Positions 57,085-64,000 of a stretch of 64,000 bases of DNA are shown in pieces. The stretch comes from Flammula alnicola (taxonomy: Eukaryota > Basidiomycota > Agaricomycetes > Agaricales > Strophariaceae): assembly GCA_015499995.1 (NCBI GenBank), contig JADNRV010000033.1, forward strand, positions 62,001-126,000, in the 5' to 3' direction. Both the position numbers and the translations under genes were made by a program. Below the pieces are notes generated by a model. It saw nothing but the letters and a program-made list of their open reading frames with translations, made no database searches and was not told the DNA's origin. Positions within the stretch are counted from its first letter, which is position 1. Each line of letters starts with the position of its first letter.

Positions 57085-57642
57085 ATGGCAGTTATCACCC
57101 TCCGCGACGCGACAAAGCAAGACCTCTCTCAACTAGTGGACATCATGAATTACTACATTGAGAATTCAGTGGCTTCCTTGCGTACGGACACATTAAACTC
57201 GTCGACTGGGTACCAGGATATATTCGATAACGTCCAATCCCAACATCTCCCGTTCTTCGTTGCCATCGATAACTCCCGTGTTGGTCGTATCGCTGGATTT
57301 ACATATGCCACGGGGTTTCGAATGCCAGCATATCAGGGATATCGCCACACGGTAGAAATCACGATTTACATACATCCCGAGTATCGTGGTCAAAGTGTTG
57401 GATCGAAGCTTATGGACGCCCTCATGGACGCACTGAAGAGTCCAGTTAAACTCGGTGCACCAGAAATCAAACAGGTGCTGAGCATCATGACTTTGGACGA
57501 AAATGGACCAGGGAACGGGTATGGGTTGAGAGATTGGTATGGTCGGTGGGGATTTTTCCAGATCGGACACATGAAACGCGTTGGGTTCAAGCATGGAAGA
57601 TGGATCGATGTTTTGATAATGCAGGCATCACTAGAAGAGTAA
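57085..57642 (+). CDS. GNAT-family N-acetyltransferase (phosphinothricin acetyltransferase-like)
   Basis: A 185-residue acetyl-CoA-dependent acetyltransferase. ITLRDATKQDLSQLVDIMNY opens the fold; RHTVEITIYIHPEYRGQSVG is the acetyl-CoA-binding motif A with the YRGQSVGS loop; YGRWGFFQIGHMKRVGFKHG and WIDVLIMQ close it, as in PAT/YncA-type enzymes. The substrate could be an amino compound such as phosphinothricin-like or methionine-sulfoximine-like molecules (family knowledge). I chose the ATG at 57085 (ACCATGG context) over the in-frame ATG at 57052. Single exon. Confidence 0.82.
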   Translation: MAVITLRDATKQDLSQLVDIMNYYIENSVASLRTDTLNSSTGYQDIFDNVQSQHLPFFVAIDNSRVGRIAGFTYATGFRMPAYQGYRHTVEITIYIHPEYRGQSVGSKLMDALMDALKSPVKLGAPEIKQVLSIMTLDENGPGNGYGLRDWYGRWGFFQIGHMKRVGFKHGRWIDVLIMQASLEE

Positions 57643-57759
57643 AAACGGGTTAAATAATAATTTAGACTATCGGTACGACAGAGACTACTCAGAATAATGC
57701 AGGAGATGTGTCATTTAAATAAATAAACCGAGGGCGCCCCGTGCAAAAGAAAAAGGATA

Positions 57760-58008
57760 TCACCTCGAAAGACCGTCACCATCCTGCATCGAATTCATCC
57801 GCCCTCTATCATTGGTCCTTGGAGCGCCCAATGTCGCGAAATAGTCTGTCAAGACCTTGAGGTGCGCAGCCGCTGATTTATCCATCTTATATTTAATCAT
57901 CCATAGATTAACATCTGGAAGACGATGCTGTTGGAAATAAGTAGGACTTAGATCTATCATCTCGCAAGTGGCAAGTGTAATTGAATGGCCTGGCACTGGG
58001 ACCTGCAA
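57760..58008 (-). pseudogene. C-terminal relic of the receiver-like protein family
   Basis: The minus strand encodes MDKSAAAHLKVLTDYFATLG followed by APRTNDRGRMN, which parallels DKMAGSVSSHYKVFKDYVAALG and ARKTGDRGWNKF in the gene at 60502-61838. Only the last ~50 residues are similar; the upstream two thirds are missing. A decayed paralogue. Confidence 0.5.
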
Positions 58009-58393
58009 GCCCAGGGATGAAATTCACACGTAGAGCAAGAATTTAGATCGCAAAGTCCACCCAGAATCAAAATTAAAACGTCCTCGAAAAAAGCTATCGC
58101 TGGAGTGAGACCGAGTCGTCCGGAACCTCTCATAGCATTGCTGTTATCATCGACTAAGCTCCAAAGAAACTATCGGAGACAAGCCATACGAGTCCTCACG
58201 AGACTCTCAAGAGACCCAATACAATTTTTAATTCTTGGCCCAGGCTATTCCTGTAACTTTCCGGGCTAGTCGAGCCTACTGGCCTATAGAAAGGAGAACT
58301 TTAAGAATCACACTGTTCAATTGTCTACGACCTTTTCTATCAAGAATAACAACAGAGATAATCACACTACATACTTGGGCTCCGTAAGCGCAT

Positions 58394-59561
58394 CTATACC
58401 GGAGTAGGAGAAATGGTGAATTTGAGACGATCACCCTCTACCTCGCAAACAATGTAATCCATGTTTTCCACAATGAAGTGAGCGCCACAATCCTCGAGTT
58501 TGGAATGATCATGGCTGGTGCAGACGGCGATGACAGTGGCACCACTAGCGACGCCGGCGCGGATACCGCTGGGCGAGTCCTCGAAAACGACGCAACGTTT
58601 CGCATCATAGCCAAGACAGTCGGCCGCTAGTAGGAAGGGATCGGGCGCGGGTTTTCCAGCCTTTAGGCGCTTATCGTCGGCTGTGATAGTGACTTGGGGA
58701 GGGGTGATTCCTACGCGTTTCATGCAACCGTACGCTAAAAGATGTATGTAGTGTAAGAAACATGGAAGATACAACCGAAAGAAAATAGGAGTCAGCGTAC
58801 CATAGGTTTTGGCACCAGATGTAGCGACTGCATATCGTCCTGCTGGTATGGAATCGAGGATTCTTCGCACACCGGGCAGAATGCGAACAGCGCGGTCGAC
58901 GCTCGCAGCCTCAAGTTGCCATGCCTCAAGCACGCATTGTTGAGGTTTCCCTTCAACGTCGGGATTCCCGTCTCGGATCATATCCTCGTCTTCGGCATCC
59001 TTAAACGTTTCTTCGTAGGCGCGTAATCGAGCTGCAAGGCTGAGCATGTTAAGAAGACGATTGCCAAAAGACGGGCGCCTGACATGGGAATCGACGGTAG
59101 ACAAATGACGGGAAGATGGTCCTGTTGGTCCTGGTGTAAAGTCGGGCGTTGTGTCGGATGATGAAGCATACGAAATAGCGTGGTGAGAGTCGCGATGCTC
59201 TACATGCTCTGGGGTGAGAGGAATGGAATCTCTATGAAGACGGTGCGCATCGGCATAGTAGAGGATGGTATTCTCGAATCTCTCCACCTCAGCTTCGATT
59301 TCGTGATCCTTGAGTTGAGGCTTGAATTGAGAAAGATTGTCGATAGCACGCTTGCCATGAGTGGCGGCAATGACATGTTCGGGATCCTGCCCGATGTCTT
59401 TGGCGACCTTGGCCCAAGCAGCTTCAACTGCTGAGATGGAATCTGTGAGCGTACCGTCCTAGGAACTACGTGTGAGTTAAGGAACAGCTAAGAGACAGCG
59501 CAGGACGTACCATGTCAAATAGCACGGCATCAGCATAGAAGATTTGAGGGGCGGAAGACAT
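58394..59561 (-). CDS. HAD-superfamily sugar- or glycerol-phosphatase-like hydrolase
   Basis: 349 residues from exons 59561-59511, 59458-58801 and 58734-58394. Motif I is split by the first intron: AVLFDM, DGTLTDSISAVEAAW (DxDGT nucleophile). The middle has HGKRAIDNLSQF and, after an insertion, LPGVRRILDSIPAGRYAVATSG (motif II Ser/Thr). GKPAPDPFLLAADCLGYDAK and VVFEDSPSGIRAGVASGATV give motifs III and IV (Lys, ED). This resembles fungal DOG1/GPP-type phosphatases. An insertion of about 90 residues, Ser/Thr/His-rich (HRDSHHAISYASSSDTTPD), sits in the cap domain and is not usual. All catalytic residues are intact. Confidence 0.85.
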
Positions 59562-60501
59562 AGTTTAACTATAGGGCAAGTATAGGGACTTGTTTTGGAT
59601 GGGGGAAGAGGAGCGATGGGTGGGAAAGAGGGATGAACTTGAAGACTTTTAAGAGCGATGGATTTACAACGAGCCTGGAAAACTCCTATTCATGGGATAC
59701 CTGTAGTTGAATCAACGGTCAAAGAAATCCAACTTGAAGGCATTATCAAACGTTATGCTATTGATTGTTGGTTTGCTTTGACGGCAAATAGGGATTCGTC
59801 GGTTATATGTATATATTCCTCTTCCTAGAACTTGGTCAAACGAAAGAGCAATACACTTTCAGTATCGGTGGAAAACCCTGAAAAACAGACAAGCTCACGA
59901 TGTGAGACGGCCGCTTAATCACGTAGACAGCATGGATCCCAACGTTTACTTACCTCAGAATCCCAAATTCGAGATCGCAGAAACATTGAAAAAGCGCATG
60001 GCGTTGTGTTGTATTTGGGCCGGCAAGATTCCCAGTGAACCATTGCCAAAAACTGCGGGGAGCACTCCAATCTGACCGTTCTTTGTATACAAGTTCTTGA
60101 GGACGTTTCATGGTAGCGCTATGCGGTGCATCATCGCAGGAAAGTGGTTACATTGCAAGGCGATCGCGCTGGCAAGTGCACTGCACAGCCACATCTGATC
60201 TAATCTAAGTAATCTGTGTATAACTGTATGTCGAGGCGATAACACAGGACTGGGCTTGAACGTATCGGCAGTCGAAGTCAGACGACCCAGCAGGTAAGGA
60301 AGATGCTCTGCAATTTATAACACATGCATTAATCAATACTGTTAGAGAAGCGAAAGCAGCTTAAATAAAGACAACTCTCCGCACAAGGGTATGTACGGAC
60401 TACGTAAGCTAAGGTAAATAAATCCCTGAATAAAATCAACAAATCAAAGTATTTCTTGTAGCGGAAAAAGGAGAAGAATATCGCAAGAAAATGCACTAGT
60501 G
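59562..60501. other. Intergenic, nothing recognised
   Basis: Short frames only. AATCTAATCTAAG-like words near 60200 recur at 25475, which may be a weak dispersed motif. Confidence 0.35.
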
Positions 60502-61838
60502 TCATGCGTCGAATTTATTCCACCCTCTATCGCCGGTCTTTCGAGCTCCCAAAGCAGCGACGTAATCCTTGAAGACTTTATAGTGCGAAGACACTGATCC
60601 GGCCATCTTATCCGATTCGACGTAATGCGTCTTGAGGATACTCTGTCGGTCGGTGTAGATGAGAATAGGCGCCTTGAACCCTTGACCACGAAGGTACTTC
60701 GTGATCTGAGTCCCAGCGTCTTCATTGCGGAATGGTACACCGTCGGGACCGGGTTCTACCCGAACTTGGTCGGATATAAAGCGAATATCGCCTGGATTAT
60801 CGTGCGCCTTGAGATATTCTATGAGGCCAAAGTAAGCAACCGACGCAGAAGCAGAACTGACTGAATCGGACCTTTATTCACGTCAATCCAAGTTTTCGCC
60901 GTCGAGGTTGAGGCCAACTGGATGACAGTGACCCCGTATTTCGTGGCTTCGAGTACTTTGGGAGCATTGCCAACTAAATCGTCGTCGATCCAAATCAGCA
61001 AGGGTAATGGAGGATCTAAAACAATTAAGTTAGCCTATTTTCACGAGAGAAAATGCAGGACCCCTATACCTTCAGAATAAGAGCTAATGACTTCCGTCAT
61101 TTTCCCATTTTTGATCAGTTGTTCGAAGGTTTCGCAAGAGACGTAACCCGTATTTCGTGGGTCAAGACGGAGAAGCAACCTTTTGCAGGCAAGTGGACTG
61201 AGATATAGTGCGAGATACGATGAAATATCTACGCAAAAATGGCTGGTTTTGGCGCTTACGGTCTGAAATATTTTAGTCGAGGAAAGAGCGTATCATGGTG
61301 AATCACTCACTCCGTCGCCGTAACATTTATCCCAGAAATCAACCACTTCCGGATTTGCAGTGGAGACAGTGGGCTCAATTGTAAATGGAAGTGATTGTAT
61401 TGGAGTGTCAATTGATAGGGCCCTCTGAGGAGTATGTGGGACGGAAGGAATCACGTTATATCCATGGACATGGTCGACGATTTGGAGTGCCCCCGTCAGC
61501 ATAATGTAGCGAACCATTAATCGGTCGCGGTCGCCTTTCAGCTGTTGGGTAGCGGTCAGGGGCTGTACCCATCTGAGGAATCGATGGGAACGACTTTCAG
61601 TCCAAAGCCGCAGGTGGTAATTTATGTCGCATAATATTTCTTGGATCGAGTGGAGATTGTTCACGAGTGATTGATTGGCTTCCAGCGTTTCAGGGTCAGA
61701 AAAGAGGGGTGTCATATTGGTTTGCATCAGCTGGAGAGTACTGGCGATCTCGTTGGTGACATCTCTCATTTCTCCCAACTGTCCTATGTAGGCGAGGATT
61801 CCTACAGTAAGGTTGTAGACAGTGCTAGCAACATCCAT
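60502..61838 (-). CDS. Helical-bundle / EF-hand-like / receiver-like protein
   Basis: Start MDVASTVYNLTVGILAYIGQ (ACCATGG context). The first ~150 residues are all-helical (LQLMQTNMTPLFSDPETLEA, IQEILCDINYHLRLW), like the N-terminal four-helix or MLKL-like adaptors of fungal STAND/NLR proteins. A linker leads to a segment with LRLDPRNTGYVSCETFEQLI, EF-hand-like in spacing. After another intron, PLPLLIWIDDDLVGNAPKVL, KYGVTVIQLASTSTAKTWID, DIRFISDQVRVEPGPD and YLRGQGFKAPILIYTDRQSI form a flavodoxin/receiver-like alpha-beta fold with an acidic WIDDD edge. The end is GARKTGDRGWNKFDA. Introns were placed by GT..AG (for example 61307 GTGAGT and one near 61072). No enzymatic motif is certain. I know similar architectures from other Agaricomycete genomes but no assigned function; a signalling or cell-death role is inference. 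Confidence 0.62.
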
Positions 61839-63650
61839 GGTGGAAACGAGGTTGTGGGGTTTGGTACAGAGCAAAACCCATGAGACGATTCATAGTTATA
61901 TTGGCGTAATCGTTCCTTAAGGCACGAAACCCGGGTCTTGAAAGAAGACAAGATCCAATTCCGAGCGCTGGAGGCGATACATGTGGGCTGGGTCTTCATG
62001 CTTCTCTCTGGAACACATCAAGTTCTGTCCAACGATGATAAGCGCTCTAATACCCAATCCAAAAAAGATCAGATCAGCGATTACAAAGCGGTATTTCGAC
62101 GTAGGACCTTCGGAAACAATCATGAAGATGTCAGACCGCAAACCGTGGACCTGCGATAGCGAGCAAATAGCGAGAGGCAATCAATTGCAAGAGCTCGCCG
62201 CATTTGATCAACATTTGTTTTGAGTTTGTCAATGTTTGTGGCTGCACCGGCTCAGTGGAGTGAGACTCGGGCCGTCCAGACCTTTCCCGTTGGCGAGATT
62301 CCTGTCAAACTCCAATGAAATTGTGTCTCGATTCGTAGAATTCCGCGAGAGCTCCAATTCAATCCGATTCTCAATAAATTCCTCGAGCCTTCCGACAAGC
62401 CTCTGGAAAGTATAACTGACCAAGAACTGCCGCAAGTCAGAGCGAGATCCGACTTTGACACAATCACAGTAGCACCACATATGGACTACACTCGAGTACG
62501 TGCCATCGAGGAGAATGGAAAATTTTAGGAGAACGACAAATGCATGTGTTGGGGCTATTCTCCAGACCTGGTAGGCAAGCGTTAGGTTCGTCTCCAGCGA
62601 GGTCGGACTCCGGCCCGTTCTAAGACTTAGGCGCGCGCTTGATGGGAGGCGGACCCCAATTTCCCCAAATACTCAAAGGAAAACAAACTACTGATCGAAT
62701 ATAGCCATAGAAGCCACGAAAAGAGATCGAGACTCTATGTAAATGACCCACAAATCAGCATTCCCCTCCCTAGAGGCTCTTCATTTATTTTTGCGGGTGA
62801 TGTCACTGGACATGTACATCTCGTAATATTTCTTTCCAGGTCTGCATAGAGGATAAGTCAGCTAAGACGGAACTTGGGGACACCGGGTTGATTGTTTGTG
62901 TGGTCGAGCGACGACTCGAGCAATTGTTGTAAGGGATGTGGCGGTGAGTGTTTTATGACCCGTAACGAATGTAAGGGACGAGTTTGGTATGGCCGCACGA
63001 GGCCGTTTGAAGCTGTTCGAAGTTCCGAATTTTCCTCGGCTAATTGCAACTTCAAGACGTGGGCTCTTCGTGAATTCGGGAAGGCTTCCACTAGGTACTC
63101 CAGGAAGATACGAGTCTCTGCTCATGATCATCAGCGAAGGGGTCGGGGATGGCTTCAAGCTACATTTAGGTCGCAAGCTAAGGATGTTGTTCCGGGGCGA
63201 GCCTCCGCTGCTTAAAGTCTAAATCCATTCACTTAACGGCCTTTGCGGGCAAGTAGTAACGAAATGTTTCAACAAAGGCCTCGCCGATAGGCCGAGAACC
63301 TTACGTATGTATGTACTGATACTACATTGATCCTGTCAGTGTAAGTAGATGGATACTTCTAATTTTCATCTCTCTTCAGGCTTCCGCCTTCGCCACCCAA
63401 GGCGTTCCCATTCGAAACACTTTTTTTATTCTAACGTGCGCAAGTTTAAAAATTATAGAGAAAGAAAACCATGCCAAGGAGAGCTTCGGCCAAGCCGTCT
63501 TCGGCTAAGTACATGATAGGTACTAAATATAGGAATCACGTGTAACTCACAGCCATTTCTACATTAACCTTGTGTTCTAGTTCCGTCCTCATTCAAAAAT
63601 CTCTTTTCATCTCTTACTATTGTCTACGCTTTATTGTCTTGGGACTTGCA
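61839..63650. other. 1.8 kb without a convincing gene
   Basis: Several 60-107-codon frames overlap on both strands (for example 62858-63222), none with family features or promoter support. A minus-strand frame at 61917-62180 has a hydrophobic stretch (FVIADLIFFGLGIRALIIVG) of unknown meaning. Confidence 0.35.
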
Positions 63651-64000
63651 ATGGCCCTCAGAAACAGATCGAATCTGCATCTTACAATGCCAGAACCAGC
63701 TCCAATCGAGCAATGGTGGGAAGGAGGGTCGTCGCCCGGTACGTGTCTCTTTTCTTGTCGTCGTCACTTGCTAGAGCTAGACACTCATGAAAATGTCTGC
63801 CACCTTTCTCAAATCTCCGAAATCTCCTCGAAATATGTATTTTCCACCATCTGCTGGCTTTTCGACTCTCACATTCATCGACACGTCGTCCCCTCGCTGG
63901 AACATGGCTCCGAAACCGACTTGGAATCTGACGCCTCCACGGAAACGTAAAATACCACCTCCACTGGACTTAGGGAGTATAGAAGAAGAGGAGGGTTCAT
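63651..64000 (+). CDS. Hypothetical protein, 5' part only
   Basis: ATG at 63651 begins MALRNRSNLHLTMPEPAPIE then QWWEGGSSP, followed by GTACGT. After a short intron (3' border uncertain, near 63776-63780) a second exon reads LKSPKSPRNMYFPPSAGFST, then TLTFIDTSSPRWNMAPKPTW and NLTPPRKRKIPPPLDLGSIE, and runs off the right edge. Pro/Ser-rich with a basic patch; the family cannot be told. The phase between the two exons is not fully resolved. Confidence 0.5.

Noticed and set aside
62858..63222. Overlapping 77-107-codon frames on both strands
   Set aside because: No family motif, no intron or promoter signals, and competing frames of similar length on opposite strands.

Overview
The window is nuclear DNA of a filamentous basidiomycete, most likely an Agaricomycete (mushroom-forming fungus). 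The genes are rich in introns of about 45-80 nt with GT..AG ends. The families point the same way: a cluster of LigE-like (fungal class A) glutathione transferases, a CBM1-tailed carbohydrate esterase, a DUF6699-type protein, basidiomycete-style F-box proteins, a NACHT fragment and single-pass membrane proteins with Ser/Thr/Gly-rich ectodomains. Nothing looks prokaryotic or viral. All family names were assigned by eye; no search was run.  Layout: 0-5 kb holds the 5' part of an arsenite methyltransferase (minus), a terminal-inverted-repeat element and a P450 (plus). 5-24 kb is repeat-rich: one intact GST with a decayed GST beside it, a DUF6699-type gene, a truncated NACHT protein, two decayed F-box genes, a 1 kb tandem repeat pair, a TA-flanked MITE and a modin-like protein. 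A contiguous 1.8 kb block at 21.8-23.6 kb matches three separated pieces at 7.0-7.4, 12.55-13.5 and 17.0-17.2 kb. 24-29.4 kb holds a coiled-coil protein and a tandem array of three intact GSTs; the GST pair at 5.9-7.3 kb is an inverted copy of the first two array members. 29.5-38.2 kb holds two F-box-type genes (one with an in-frame stop), a secreted CE1/CBM1 esterase and the housekeeping gene APC2. 39-48.3 kb has two related single-pass membrane proteins (one with a C-terminal SH3 domain) and a hexose-transporter-type MFS permease.  48.6-53.5 kb is the most unusual part. A decayed gene with tyrosine-recombinase features (DUF3435/Crypton-like) is followed by a small zinc-finger-like gene whose end is interrupted by a hAT-type MITE with a perfect 8-bp target duplication. 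Nearby lie a GMC oxidoreductase fragment and a tRNA-like repeat. 54-64 kb contains a signal-peptide membrane protein, a TA-flanked MITE, a GNAT acetyltransferase, a HAD phosphatase, a three-part protein (helical bundle, EF-hand-like stretch, receiver-like alpha/beta domain) with a decayed paralogue fragment, and the start of a gene that runs off the window.  Functionally the window mixes detoxification and lignocellulose use (GSTs, P450, arsenite methyltransferase, CBM1 esterase, sugar permease, GNAT) with core cell-cycle machinery (APC2) and fast-evolving recognition-type families (NACHT, F-box, modin-like, helical-bundle/receiver-like). There is no clear co-regulated pathway cluster apart from the GST array. 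Exon borders are inferred from splice motifs and reading-frame continuity.
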